Origin: Actinomycetales bacterium
GTDB lineage: Bacteria; Actinomycetota; Actinomycetes; Actinomycetales; Microbacteriaceae
Assembly (NCBI GenBank): GCA_015655415.1
Contig: JAATFB010000077.1
Span: 1 to 62,570, forward strand
Direction of reading: 5' to 3'
DNA length: 62,570 bases
In this document: positions 1 to 8,183 of the stretch, in pieces
How positions within the stretch are numbered: the stretch's first letter is position 1
Layout of the letters: each line of letters opens with the position of its first letter
Notes under the pieces: generated by a model
Databases searched by the model: none
Told to the model about the DNA's origin: nothing
Seen by the model: only the letters and a program-made list of their open reading frames with translations
Translations under genes and position numbers: made by a program

Positions 1-145
1 GCTCGTGCTTTCCGCTGAAGTGGTGGTACATGCTGCCCTGGCCCACTCCGGCGCGTGCCATCACCTCACGCGGACTGGTGGCGGCATAGCCGCGCTCCCA
101 CAGCAGCTCCGCCATCGCACCCGTCAGTCGATCCCGTGAGCTCAT
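1..145 (-). CDS. TetR/AcrR-family transcriptional regulator, N-terminal part (cut by window edge)
   Basis: The first 48 codons of a TetR-type repressor are visible; the rest lies outside the window. The protein begins MSSRDRLTGAMAELLWERGY and continues into a helix-turn-helix with the typical VGQGSMYHHF turn before the recognition helix end. Only the DNA-binding domain can be seen, so the ligand is unknown. The ATG is at 145, reading left. A near-palindromic 18-bp element sits 10 bp upstream and is probably the site of autorepression; it also faces the membrane-protein gene at 285. Confidence 0.85.
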   Translation of the reverse strand, partial: MSSRDRLTGAMAELLWERGYAATSPREVMARAGVGQGSMYHHFSGKHE

Positions 146-154
146 GCCATCACT

Positions 155-172
155 GTAACAACTAGTAGGTAC
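155..172. promoter_or_regulatory. Candidate TetR operator
   Basis: GTAACAACTAGTAGGTAC is an 18-bp near-palindrome centred on ACTAGT; outer GTA/TAC arms are also symmetric. It lies just upstream of the TetR start at 145 and 113 bp before the membrane-protein gene at 285. TetR proteins normally bind such sites to repress themselves and a divergent neighbour; binding here is inferred. Confidence 0.45.
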
Positions 173-284
173 ATCTGATCGTGAACGAGGCCGCAGCGAA
201 GAGTCCCAAGAGAGCGTCAACTGCGTCGCGCGCTCGACGGTGTGATCGTCGCGCCGTCGCGCGGGTCTCGGATAGCCTCGAGTC

Positions 285-755
285 GTGGAATCGCCGGGTG
301 CGTCGAGAACGATACGGATCGCACTCGTCGTGGTCGCGTCGTTCAACCTTCTCTCGGCCGTCGTGGGCATGGTGGGTCTCACGGCGGGCGGCGGGCTGGG
401 CATTCCGCTCGAGTGGCTCGACGGGAGCGTCTTCACGTCGTACTTCTGGCCGGGCGTCATCCTCGGCGTCGTCGTGGGCGGTGTTCAGGCGCTGGCGATC
501 CTCGCGCAGAACCGCACGTTCCGGCTGGCATGGGGGCTGCACGCCGCCGCCGGACTGACGATGATGATCTGGATCTTCGTCGAGATCGCGATCATGCTCG
601 TCTGGTCGCCTCTCCACGGGGTGTACTTCGCCACGGGACTCGTTCAGACGGTGCTTGCCGTGCTTGCCCTCGGTGCGTGGCCCCGGCCGTTTCTCGGGCG
701 CGGCAGGAAGCATCCGCGCACGATGAGCGGCGCGAGGCAGCACACCGTGAGCTAG
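285..755 (+). CDS. Small integral membrane protein, probably four helices
   Basis: A 156-residue protein with four hydrophobic stretches, at about residues 10-35, 50-75, 84-106 and 110-135, and a basic C-terminal tail (RGRKHPR). This fits a small polytopic membrane protein; I do not recognise a named family or catalytic motif. The GTG start at 285 directly precedes the hydrophilic N-terminus. It is divergent from the TetR gene at the window edge, across a gap holding a palindrome, so it may be that regulator's target. Function unknown. Confidence 0.75.
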   Translation: MESPGASRTIRIALVVVASFNLLSAVVGMVGLTAGGGLGIPLEWLDGSVFTSYFWPGVILGVVVGGVQALAILAQNRTFRLAWGLHAAAGLTMMIWIFVEIAIMLVWSPLHGVYFATGLVQTVLAVLALGAWPRPFLGRGRKHPRTMSGARQHTVS

Positions 756-940
756 GTTCCGATTCGCACCCCGGCCCGCGAGCTCAGCCGAGCTGTCGCA
801 CGGTCCAGTGAGTCCGCGTTGCCGTCGGGTGTGCCCGGGAGCACCTGTGCCTGCACCCGGACCGGCCGGTCAGCGCCGTCACCGCAGGAGCTCGCCTCGG
901 GCACGGGAACAGGACGCCGACCGCCCGCGTTGGCCACACC

Positions 941-1330
941 ATGACCACCGAGCAGCCCAATCTCCGGGGCGCCCTCGCCCGCATCCACGTCAATGACCTC
1001 GATGCGGCCGTGCCGCTGTACCGGGAGCTCGCCGACGGCGAGGACGCCCATGTCTTTCGGTTCCGAGACCTTCGGCTTGCGCGGATCGGCCCGTTCCTGC
1101 TCATCGAGGGCGCGGACGACGAGGTGCGATCGCACGCGGCGACCATCGTCGTCGGCGACATCGACCTGGTGGCGAGCACGGTCAGCGCCGCCGGCGGCGA
1201 GCTGATCGACGGACCCTCGCCGGCGCCCAGCGGCCCGCGACTGGTCGCGCGGCATCCCGATGGCAGCGTCATCGAGTACATCCAGCCGGTGCGCGTCGTC
1301 GCGGAACGAGGAGACGCTCCGGGATCGTGA
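941..1330 (+). CDS. VOC (glyoxalase/bleomycin-resistance fold) family protein
   Basis: 129 residues with the vicinal-oxygen-chelate pattern: ARIHVNDLDAAVPLYREL at the start of the first beta-alpha-beta unit, a pairing segment VVGDIDLVASTVSAAGGEL, and the characteristic end RHPDGSVIEYIQP carrying a Glu at the usual metal-ligand position. VOC proteins are metal-dependent lyases, dioxygenases or binding proteins; the substrate cannot be told. It is convergent with the hydrolase at 1359-2177, and a hairpin overlaps its stop codon. Confidence 0.8.
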   Translation: MTTEQPNLRGALARIHVNDLDAAVPLYRELADGEDAHVFRFRDLRLARIGPFLLIEGADDEVRSHAATIVVGDIDLVASTVSAAGGELIDGPSPAPSGPRLVARHPDGSVIEYIQPVRVVAERGDAPGS

Positions 1331-1347
1331 AGGGTTCCCGGGGCGTC
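1313..1347. terminator. Hairpin between convergent genes (candidate bidirectional terminator)
   Basis: Arms GACGC-t-CCGGGA (1313-1324) and TCCCGG-g-GCGTC (1336-1347) pair over 11 bp with one mismatch around an 11-nt loop. The stem spans the stop codon of the VOC gene and lies just before the stop of the opposing hydrolase gene. There is no U-tract, which is common for actinobacterial terminators. Confidence 0.55.
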
Positions 1348-1358
1348 CGGCGGGGCGA

Positions 1359-2177
1359 TCAGGCGGCGAGCCAGGCGAGGATGTCCTGGTCGAGCTGCTT
1401 CCGATAGTCGCCGTGGATGCCGTGCGGGGCACCCGGGTAGGTCTTCAGCGTGCCCTGCCTGACGAGCTGGATCGACCTTCGCGCGGCGTCGTCGATGGGG
1501 ACGATCTGGTCGTCTTCGCCGTGGGCGATGAGGATCGGAACGTGAAGCGCCTTGAGGTCCTCGGTGAGATCCGTCTCGCTGAACGCCTTGATGCAGTCGT
1601 AGGCGGCGGCGAGATTGGCGAGCATGCCCTGCCGCCAGAAGTCGAGCTTGGCGCCGTAGGACACGGCGCGCCCGTGGTTGGCGCCGTAGAAGGATTCGGC
1701 GAGGTCGAGCCAGAACTGAGAGGCATCCTCGAGCACGCCGGCGCGGATGTCGTCGAAGACCTCGATGGGCAGCCCATCCGGGTTCCCATCGGTCTTGAGC
1801 ATGAGCGGCGCGATGGAGCCCGCGGTGACGACCTTCGAGACGCGGCCTCTGCCGTCGTTCGCTGCGTAGTGCACGACCTCGCCGCCGCCGGTGGAGTGCC
1901 CGACGAGGACGACGTCCGTGAGGTCGAGCGCCTCGAGGAGCGCATTCAGGTCGTTGGCATAGGTGTCGAGGTCGTTGCCGGTGTATGTCCTCTGCGAACG
2001 GCCGTGCCCGCGGCGGTCGTGCGCGATCGCCCGATAGCCGCTGTCCGCGAAGAGCTTCAGCTCGGTCTGCCAGGCGTCCGAGCTCAGCGGCCAGCCATGG
2101 CTGAAGATGACCGGTTGCCCGGCACCGTGCTCGGTGTAATAGATCTCCACGTCGTCAGGGGTGGTGATGAACGGCAT
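1359..2177 (-). CDS. Alpha/beta hydrolase (non-heme chloroperoxidase/esterase type)
   Basis: 272 residues. Oxyanion-hole segment FSHGWPLSSDAWQ is near residue 25, the nucleophile elbow GHSTGGGE near residue 93, an acidic residue in HGEDDQIVPID, and the catalytic His in YPGAPHGIHGDY near the C-terminus. This matches cofactor-free haloperoxidase/esterase enzymes of the TAP-like group. The ATG at 2177 is preceded by GAGAGG and starts exactly at the conserved MPFITTPDDVEIYYTEHG; longer upstream reading is unsupported. The gene lies 175 bp downstream of a same-strand TetR gene, which may control it. Substrate unknown. Confidence 0.9.
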   Translation of the reverse strand: MPFITTPDDVEIYYTEHGAGQPVIFSHGWPLSSDAWQTELKLFADSGYRAIAHDRRGHGRSQRTYTGNDLDTYANDLNALLEALDLTDVVLVGHSTGGGEVVHYAANDGRGRVSKVVTAGSIAPLMLKTDGNPDGLPIEVFDDIRAGVLEDASQFWLDLAESFYGANHGRAVSYGAKLDFWRQGMLANLAAAYDCIKAFSETDLTEDLKALHVPILIAHGEDDQIVPIDDAARRSIQLVRQGTLKTYPGAPHGIHGDYRKQLDQDILAWLAA

Positions 2178-2352
2178 TTCGGCGCCCTCTCGGTTTCGTT
2201 TTCGTGGGATGACGGGAGGTCGCCGAGCCTGCGGCCGCGGTCTGAATCCCGCACGCAACCGGAATTCCGAGCCCCACGAGACACCCTTCCGGCACGGTTC
2301 GCACTCTACGCCCCGGGTGCCGCGGCGCGCCGGACGGGGCACAGGCGGCGGT

Positions 2353-3072
2353 TCAGCTCTCGCCGTGGAATCGGCGCAGCCACTTCACGAGCAGCGCGCG
2401 TTCCTCGTCTGCCAGCGGGGTGTTGACGCTCGCGGCGAGCTGCGCCTCGAGTTGGAGCGCGGTCACGGCGAGCCGGTCCGGCGGCGACGCGGGGGCCCTC
2501 TGGGTCATGCAGGCGGCGAACACGGCATCGCGCACTCGGTGTGACAGCCCGGGATCGGCGTAACGCTCGGGCTGCGAGAGCACACTCAGGGCGACACCCA
2601 CATTGGCCGAGAGGATGGTCTGCGCCGCCTTGCCCGGCGAGATCCTCAGCGCGCCGATCGCGGCGCAACGCTCCAACTGGCCGGTGAGCAGTTCGAAGAT
2701 CCGACCCGCTGCGGCGGGGACGGCACGGAGGGCGGGGGAGAACATCAGCCGGTAGAGCGCCGCGTTGCGCCGTGCGAAGTCCATGTGGTCGTCCCACCCC
2801 GCCGCCAGGTCGGCGACGGGATCGTCCGTGGCCTCGAGCGCGTGCTTTCGAGCGATGTACCGTTCGAAGCCGTCGTCCACCAACGCGTTCAGGAGGCCGT
2901 CCTTGTCGCCGAACAGACGATAGAGGATCGGCTGCGTGACACCGACCGCGTCGCAGACGGCACGGGTCGAGACATCGTGGTCCGGGCTGGAGCTCAACAG
3001 GCGCTCAGCGGCCTCGATCATTCGGGACCGGGTCTCCTCGGCCCGGCTGGGGACGACGGCCTTGTCGCTCAC
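2353..3072 (-). CDS. TetR/AcrR-family transcriptional regulator
   Basis: 239 residues with an N-terminal TetR helix-turn-helix: RSRMIEAAERLLSS, VSTRAVCDAVGV and the recognition-helix end QPILYRLFGDKDGLL at about residues 15-62. The C-terminal ligand domain is helical and specific to its subfamily. The GTG start at 3072 has an AAGGAG ribosome-binding site a few bases upstream. It sits in a same-strand run SDR (3888), TetR, hydrolase (2177), with 54 and 175 bp gaps, so it may regulate this small metabolic set. Ligand unknown. Confidence 0.9.
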   Translation of the reverse strand: MSDKAVVPSRAEETRSRMIEAAERLLSSSPDHDVSTRAVCDAVGVTQPILYRLFGDKDGLLNALVDDGFERYIARKHALEATDDPVADLAAGWDDHMDFARRNAALYRLMFSPALRAVPAAAGRIFELLTGQLERCAAIGALRISPGKAAQTILSANVGVALSVLSQPERYADPGLSHRVRDAVFAACMTQRAPASPPDRLAVTALQLEAQLAASVNTPLADEERALLVKWLRRFHGES

Positions 3073-3126
3073 GCATCTCCTTCCGGGATCGGATCCGGGC
3101 GGCTCGCGGCTCCACGCAACGGCGGA

Positions 3127-3888
3127 TCAGACGATGCCGCCGTTGTCGCGGATGTTCTGTCCGTTCACCCAATGGCCGGCGGGGCTCGCCAGGAACGCGG
3201 TGAGCTCCGCGATGTCCGCCGGGGTGCCCAGCCGCTCCAGCGGGGCCTGCCTCGCGAGGCTCGCGACGCTCGCCTCGTCCTTGCCCTCCAGGAACAGCGG
3301 AGTCACCGTGGGGCCGGGCGCCACGGCGTTCACCGTGATGTCCCGGCCGCGCAGCTCCCGAGCCAGGATCAGGGTGAGTGCTTCCACGGCGCCTTTGCTC
3401 GCGGCGTAGGCCCCGTAGCCGGGGATCTGCAGGCCGAGGACCGAGGTGGAGAAGTTCACGATCGCGCCACCGGGGCGCAGCCGTCGGGCGGCCTGCTGGT
3501 CGACGACGAACGTGCCGCGGACGTTGGTGCGGTGCACGGCGTCGAACTCGGTCAGCTCCAGCTCGACGATCGGCTTCAGGCGCATGATTCCCGCGGTGTG
3601 CACGACGACGTCGATGCCGCCGAATGCGCGTTCGACGGCGTCGAACACGGCGGTCATCGCGGCTTCGTCCGCCACATCGCCGCCGGCGGCGACCGCCTCA
3701 CCGCCCGCCCGCTGGATTCGGGCGACGAGCTCGTCGGCCTTGGCTCCGTTGCCGGAGTAGTGGACCCCGAGCGCATAGCCGTCCCCGGCAAGGCGCTCCA
3801 CCACCGCGGTGCCGATCCCGCCCGAGGCTCCGGTGACCAGCGCCACCCGTCCGTTCGGCTTGGCGTCGTTGAGTCCTGTGGTGTCCAT
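3127..3888 (-). CDS. Short-chain dehydrogenase/reductase (SDR), classical
   Basis: 253 residues. Cofactor motif TGASGGIG is near residue 21, with VVHTAGI replacing the usual NNAG strand. The active-site Ser is in NFSTSVLG and the catalytic YAASK follows, then PGPTVTPLF. The fold is complete and resembles 3-oxoacyl-ACP reductase-like SDRs; the substrate is not determinable. Two ATGs are possible: the one at 3894 lies directly against AGG, whereas the one at 3888 has AGGA five bases upstream, so 3888 is preferred. It is divergent from a TetR gene at 4038, with a palindrome between them. Confidence 0.9.
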   Translation of the reverse strand: MDTTGLNDAKPNGRVALVTGASGGIGTAVVERLAGDGYALGVHYSGNGAKADELVARIQRAGGEAVAAGGDVADEAAMTAVFDAVERAFGGIDVVVHTAGIMRLKPIVELELTEFDAVHRTNVRGTFVVDQQAARRLRPGGAIVNFSTSVLGLQIPGYGAYAASKGAVEALTLILARELRGRDITVNAVAPGPTVTPLFLEGKDEASVASLARQAPLERLGTPADIAELTAFLASPAGHWVNGQNIRDNGGIV

Positions 3889-3919
3889 GGCCATCCTGTT
3901 TTCGTTGAAATCGTTTCGT

Positions 3920-3934
3920 GTTAGCAATGGTAAC
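3920..3934. promoter_or_regulatory. Candidate TetR operator in the SDR/TetR divergent gap
   Basis: GTTAGCAATGGTAAC has arms GTTAGCA/TGGTAAC, six of seven positions complementary, around a central A. It lies 31 bp upstream of the SDR start (3888) and about 100 bp upstream of the TetR start (4038). Its position over the leftward promoter suggests repression of the SDR by the neighbouring TetR; this is inference. Confidence 0.4.
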
Positions 3935-4037
3935 CCAGCTGTACGGTGGGCGGGGGCACCGGTGGCGGTGACTACGATGCACGGGAGGCATTCGGATGCC
4001 CCTGGTCGCATCGTCTCGTGCACGAGGAAGGAGGCAC

Positions 4038-4616
4038 ATGCCCCGCCCTCTTCGCGCCGACGCCCGCGCGAACCACGACCGGCTGCTGGAGGTGGCCGCA
4101 CGGCTGTTCGCCACGGAGGGGGCGGACACCTCGCTCAAGGCGATCGCGGCCGAGGCCGGAGTCGGGATCGGCACCCTCTATCGTCGATTCCCGACCCGCG
4201 AGGACCTGGTCGAGGCGACGTATCGAAACGAGACCGACCTCCTGTGCGCGTCCGCGTCGAGACTGCTCCGGGAGCGCGAGCCGGTCGAGGCGACGAGGGC
4301 GTGGATGGAGGCGTTCGTCGACTACATGCTCACCAAGCAGGGCATGGCCGACGCCCTGCCCGCCATCCTCGCCACTCGCGACGGGCTGCGCCTGCACACT
4401 CGCGAGGCGTTGACGGCCGCAGTCGCCGAGCTGTTGCGCGCGGGCGCCGGCGCCGGGCGCTTCCGTGCGGACGTCGCGCCATCCGACGTGCTCATGGCGA
4501 TCGGCGGCATCACCCTCATCGGCAGTTACGAACGTCAACGGGCGCTGGCCTCCCGATTGATCGATCTGCTGCTGCACGGCCTTGCCGCCCGAGCCGAGGC
4601 CGGCGGGCCGAGGTAG
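4038..4616 (+). CDS. TetR/AcrR-family transcriptional regulator
   Basis: 192 residues. The N-terminal domain holds HDRLLEVAARLFATEGADTS and the recognition turn VGIGTLYRRFPTREDLVEA, a signature of the TetR subgroup with a TetR_C_33-like effector domain. The ATG at 4038 is chosen because GGAAGGAGG lies three bases upstream; the longer reading from 3996 lacks such a site. It is divergent from the SDR ending its reading at 3127 and probably controls it. Confidence 0.9.
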   Translation: MPRPLRADARANHDRLLEVAARLFATEGADTSLKAIAAEAGVGIGTLYRRFPTREDLVEATYRNETDLLCASASRLLREREPVEATRAWMEAFVDYMLTKQGMADALPAILATRDGLRLHTREALTAAVAELLRAGAGAGRFRADVAPSDVLMAIGGITLIGSYERQRALASRLIDLLLHGLAARAEAGGPR

Positions 4617-4754
4617 CGCCGCGGCTGGTCCGTCATCGATCCGGCGGTCCGGGGTCCGATCGGATCGCGTCCGAATAATCGGATGCGGCTCCGTCTATGC
4701 CGTAGGGTATACGGAGCACCCTCCGGAACGGGGGTGTCGACCGAGGAGGAAGAC

Positions 4755-5519
4755 ATGGCCAAGGAACTCGACGGCACAGTGGCGCTCGTCACCGGGGCGA
4801 GCAGCGGCATAGGGGCGTCGACGGCACGCAGGCTCGCGCGGGAGGGTGCGTCCGTGGCACTCGTCGCGCGGCGCGGCGACAGGCTGGCGGAGCTCGCTCG
4901 AACAATCCAGCAGGAGGGGAACGTGGCCCGCGCCGTCGTGGCGGACATCACGACGCGAGCAGGGGCCGAGTCCGCCGTGGATCAGGCCATTGCGGCGTAC
5001 GGACGGCTGGACATCCTGGTCAACAACGCGGGCTCGATGCTGGTGGGCCCGTTCGCCGATGCTCCCGAGGGGGAGTGGGAGCAGATGGTGGGGGTGAACG
5101 TGCTCGGCCTGCTCTACATGTCCAAGGCGGCGCTTCCCCACCTCATCGAGGCGGCCAGGGCCGATCCCCGTCACACGTCCGACCTGGTCAACATCAGCTC
5201 CTCCGCAGGTCGGGTGGCCCGGCCCGGCACGGCGGTCTACAACCTGACCAAGTTCGGCGTCAACGGCTTCACCGAAGCACTCCGCCAGGAGCTGCAGGCC
5301 GCTCGGGTCCGCGTCAGCGTGGTGGAGCCCGGCAGCGTCGACACGGAGCTCGCCTCCCACACCCGTGAGGAGCTGCGAGCGGGCGTGCAGGCTCAGGTCG
5401 CGAACATCGAGGCGCTGCGCCCCGAGGACATCGCCGATGCGGTCGCGTACATCGTCACCCGTTCGCGCCGCGTCGCTGTCAACGAGATCTTCGTCCGCGC
5501 GGCGGCGCAGAGCTGGTGA
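4755..5519 (+). CDS. Short-chain dehydrogenase/reductase (SDR), classical
   Basis: 254 residues with the complete classical SDR set: TGASSGIG near residue 14, NNAGSM, the Ser in ISSSAGR, and the catalytic YNLTK. The C-terminus ends with a segment typical of NADP-preferring clavaldehyde-dehydrogenase/YdfG-like SDRs (EIFVRAAAQSW). The arginines after the first strand (ARRGDR) suggest NADP(H) binding. The ATG at 4755 follows GAGGAGGAAG. Upstream, CCGTAGGGTATACGG around 4700 is a small inverted repeat next to a TATACG -10-like box. Confidence 0.9.
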   Translation: MAKELDGTVALVTGASSGIGASTARRLAREGASVALVARRGDRLAELARTIQQEGNVARAVVADITTRAGAESAVDQAIAAYGRLDILVNNAGSMLVGPFADAPEGEWEQMVGVNVLGLLYMSKAALPHLIEAARADPRHTSDLVNISSSAGRVARPGTAVYNLTKFGVNGFTEALRQELQAARVRVSVVEPGSVDTELASHTREELRAGVQAQVANIEALRPEDIADAVAYIVTRSRRVAVNEIFVRAAAQSW

Positions 5520-5573
5520 ACGCTTCGTCCGCTGGTCGCCGCGGCCCGGGAGGGGGTCGGCGTGGTCGCCGGC

Positions 5574-6539
5574 TCACACGGCCCAACGGAGCCCGAGGAG
5601 GTCCGCCGTGCGCTGCCAGAGGTCGCGGGCGAGTCGCGGATCGGTGAGCGCTCCTCGGAGCTTGTCGAGCCGCGGCGCGCGGCTGCCGGAGGGCGAGCCC
5701 GGACCCCAGAGCTCGCCTCCCGACGCCGCGGGGTCGAGCAGCGCGCGCACGGCGGGCCACGCCGCCCGATCCTTGCCCTGGACGAACGGTCGCATGAGCG
5801 AGGCGGTAAGACGCTCGCGCGGCGCCCGCTCGAAGGCCGGTGGCTGGTCGGGGGTCAGCCCATCAAGCGCCCCGCCAGGATGCGCCATCAGGCTCATCGT
5901 GGTCCGTCGCGCGGCCTTGAGCCGGCGATCGAGCTCGAGGGCGAAGAGCATCTGCGCCTGTTTCGACGTCGCATACGCCCGCAGGCCCCGATACGTCGTG
6001 CCGGATCGCTCGAGGTCGTCGAGGTCGAGGCTGCCGATGCGCTGGGCGAGGCTTCCCATCGTGACGATCCGCGTGTCTGCGCCGCGGAGCAGGCTGGGGA
6101 GCGCGGCGGCGACGAACTGGGCGTTGCCGTAGTGGTTGGTGCCGAACACGAGTTCGTGCCCGTCGACCGTCGTGAGCCGCCTTCTCTGCACGAGCGCCGC
6201 GGCGTTGAGCACGACGCCGTCGATTCGGTGGAGGTCGTCCAGCAGCTCACCGCTGCGACGCGCCGCCGCCAGGTCGGCGAGGTCGAGCGGGTGGCGACGC
6301 AGATCGGCGCCCGGCACGCGCGCGGCGATCGCCTGCATCGCCCGGTCGGCCTTCGCCTGATCGCGGGAGGCCAGAACGACGGTGGCGCCCGCCGAGGCGA
6401 GCTGTTCGCTGATGAAGTAGCCGATGCCGGCGTTTCCACCGGTGACCACGAACAGCCGTCCGTCCGCAGGGGGGCAGGTCTCGCGGGTTCCACGGTGAGG
6501 CTTGAGCGCGCACTGTGTTCTTTCTCCTGACGGTCTCAT
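5574..6539 (-). CDS. SDR, protochlorophyllide-reductase/retinol-dehydrogenase-like
   Basis: 321 residues. Cofactor motif TGGNAGIG lies after a short leader, then LDLADLAAAR and VLNAAAL in place of the NNAG strand; the catalytic Tyr is in YATSKQAQ. The SKQAQMLFALELDRRL and AHPG segments are typical of the WWOX/RDH/light-independent POR-like SDR group. The start is taken at the ATG at 6539; an in-frame GTG three codons upstream is possible and neither has a strong ribosome-binding site. It is convergent with the SDR at 4755-5519 and divergent from the SDR at 6894. Confidence 0.85.
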   Translation of the reverse strand: MRPSGERTQCALKPHRGTRETCPPADGRLFVVTGGNAGIGYFISEQLASAGATVVLASRDQAKADRAMQAIAARVPGADLRRHPLDLADLAAARRSGELLDDLHRIDGVVLNAAALVQRRRLTTVDGHELVFGTNHYGNAQFVAAALPSLLRGADTRIVTMGSLAQRIGSLDLDDLERSGTTYRGLRAYATSKQAQMLFALELDRRLKAARRTTMSLMAHPGGALDGLTPDQPPAFERAPRERLTASLMRPFVQGKDRAAWPAVRALLDPAASGGELWGPGSPSGSRAPRLDKLRGALTDPRLARDLWQRTADLLGLRWAV

Positions 6540-6893
6540 GGGCGTCACGGTGGGCGCCGATCGATCGGGATGACCCCGAGCGCGACTCGGTGCGCCGCCC
6601 ATCCGTGGTGCGCGTTCCGGCCTCGCGTCCGAGTGCTGGACTGTCACGTCCATTTCGCTAGACTGTAGCGCGGTCGGCCCCGGAACCGATTGCGTCTTGA
6701 AGGCGCATGGCTCGCGTCGCGTGCTTTCGGGGTGTCGGGTGCGCGGCCGCGGAAGCCGGTCATCGCCGCTGGTCCGAGGTCTATTCATTCTCGGCGTGCG
6801 AGGCCATGCGGGCGCCCCGGTGCCAGCCGGTTCGAGAGGGCCGACCGTGACATCGGGATGACATGTGGTGCCGCGGCACGGGGAGGGGTTCGA
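6540..6893. other. Intergenic region between divergent SDR genes
   Basis: 354 bp with no supported gene. Around 6640-6675 there are two related pieces, CTGGACTGTCACG and CTAGACTGTAGCG, and GGACTGTCACGTCC is itself a short inverted repeat. These may form regulatory sites for the leftward gene at 6539, but no regulator is adjacent. A purine-rich ribosome-binding site (GGGAGGGG) precedes the rightward ATG at 6894. Confidence 0.4.
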
Positions 6894-7688
6894 ATGCTGA
6901 TCGATCTTCGCGGGCGCACGGCGCTCGTGACCGGTTCCACCCGGGGCATCGGGCGGGCGATCGCGGCCGCGCTCGCCGACGCCGGGGCGCGTGTGGCGAT
7001 CAACGGACGAGACCCCGGCGGCGTCGCCGCCGTCATCGCGGAGCTGCGTGCGGATGGGGCGGAACGCGAGCTCATCGCCGCAGCCGGCGACGTCACGGAC
7101 GAGGCCGGCGCGGCGTCCGCGCTCGCCGCCGCGGGAGACGTCGACGTCCTCGTGAACAATCTCGGCATCTTCGGGGCCGCTCCGGCTCTGGAGATCACCG
7201 ACGAGGAATGGCGCCGCTACTTCGAGGTCAACGTGCTCGCCGCCGTGCGCCTCATCCGGGCGACGCTGCCCGGCATGAAGGGGCGCGGCTGGGGGCGCGT
7301 GCTGAACATCGCCAGCGACTCGGCCATCGCGATCCCCGAGGAGATGATCCACTACGGGACGTCGAAGACCGCGCTGCTGGCCGTCTCCCGCGGATTCGCG
7401 AAGGATGCCGCAGGCACCGGGGTCACCGTGAACTCGGTGATCGCCGGCCCCACGCACACCGGCGGTGTGGAGAGCTTCGTCTACCAGCTCGTCGACGCCG
7501 CCCTGCCATGGGAGGAGGCGCAGCGGGAGTTCATGCGCCGGTACCGCCCGCAGTCGCTCCTGCAGCGGCTCATCGAACCGCAGGAGATCGCCAACATGGT
7601 CGCCTACCTCGCCTCGCCACTGGCCTCCGCCACGACCGGCGCCGCGGTGCGCGTCGACGGGGGATACGTCGACTCGATCGTCCCGTGA
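6894..7688 (+). CDS. Short-chain dehydrogenase/reductase (SDR), classical
   Basis: 264 residues. Motifs: TGSTRGIG near residue 14, VNNLGIF (a variant NNAG strand), the Ser in NIASDSAI, the catalytic Tyr in YGTSKTAL, and the C-terminal TTGAAVRVDGGY common to FabG-like reductases. The family catalyses NAD(P)-dependent alcohol/ketone interconversion; the substrate is unknown. The ATG at 6894 follows GGGAGGGGTTCGA. It ends convergently against the SRPBCC gene, with a hairpin filling the 18-bp gap. Confidence 0.9.
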   Translation: MLIDLRGRTALVTGSTRGIGRAIAAALADAGARVAINGRDPGGVAAVIAELRADGAERELIAAAGDVTDEAGAASALAAAGDVDVLVNNLGIFGAAPALEITDEEWRRYFEVNVLAAVRLIRATLPGMKGRGWGRVLNIASDSAIAIPEEMIHYGTSKTALLAVSRGFAKDAAGTGVTVNSVIAGPTHTGGVESFVYQLVDAALPWEEAQREFMRRYRPQSLLQRLIEPQEIANMVAYLASPLASATTGAAVRVDGGYVDSIVP

Positions 7689-7705
7689 GGCCGTCGGGGA
7701 CGGCC
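7689..7705. terminator. Bidirectional hairpin between SDR and SRPBCC genes
   Basis: GGCCGTC (7689-7695) and GACGGCC (7699-7705) form a perfect 7-bp stem with a GGG loop. It exactly fills the space between the two convergent stop codons (7688 and 7707), so it probably ends transcripts from both sides. Confidence 0.55.
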
Positions 7706-7706
7706 G

Positions 7707-8132
7707 TCAGCGCTCGACCAGCTCCTTCAGCCCGTCGAGCATGGCCTGCCAGTTCCGGCTGAACGGCTCGGCCTGCTCCCCGCTGTCGTTGCCGTCCTGG
7801 GTCAACGTCAGACGGGTGCCGGTCCCGGTGCGGGCGAGTGTGTAGACGAGCGTGTGGTAGCTCTCGGGCTCGTCCGGTCGACCCATCATCGGGCTGTAGT
7901 GCGTCATCGACAGCCGGCGCGGCTCGTCGTAGACCAGCACCGTGCCCCGGTCTTGACAGCTGTGCCCGTCGTACTCGCCGTCCCAGGTGATCGGGGCGCC
8001 CACCTCCGAGGTGGTGGTCACGCGCGAGCCGTGCATGTAGTGGGCGATCTGCTCGGGACTCGTCAGCGCAGCCCACACCATCTCCGCAGGGGCGGCGACC
8101 TCGGTCTCCGCCCTCGCCGGGAATGTCGACAC
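7707..8132 (-). CDS. SRPBCC/AHSA1-like domain protein
   Basis: 141 residues with the START-like (AHA1/polyketide cyclase) pattern: an N-terminal ETEVAAPAEMVWAALTSPEQ helix-grip start, a central VGAPITWDGEYDG, and a C-terminal helix WQAMLDGLKELV. Such proteins bind hydrophobic ligands; the role is unknown. No ATG is available. The GTG at 8132 follows GAGAGGAG and is the best start. A perfect palindrome lies 22 bp upstream, and the divergent MarR-type gene there is broken. Confidence 0.85.
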   Translation of the reverse strand: MSTFPARAETEVAAPAEMVWAALTSPEQIAHYMHGSRVTTTSEVGAPITWDGEYDGHSCQDRGTVLVYDEPRRLSMTHYSPMMGRPDEPESYHTLVYTLARTGTGTRLTLTQDGNDSGEQAEPFSRNWQAMLDGLKELVER

Positions 8133-8154
8133 GGTGATCGTCTCCTCTCGATCA

Positions 8155-8175
8155 TTGTGTGACTCACTCACACAA
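8155..8175. promoter_or_regulatory. Perfect palindromic operator (candidate MarR site)
   Basis: TTGTGTGA (8155-8162) and TCACACAA (8168-8175) are exact reverse complements around a 5-bp spacer. The site lies between the SRPBCC start (8132) and the MarR-like start (8184), where a repressor would cover both promoters. Two 8-bp perfect arms are typical for MarR dimers. Confidence 0.6.
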
Positions 8176-8183
8176 CAGGCTCC

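Noticed and set aside
6540-7457. Longer N-terminus for the SDR at 5574-6539
   Set aside because: It would run antisense through the next SDR, and the extra residues look non-coding.
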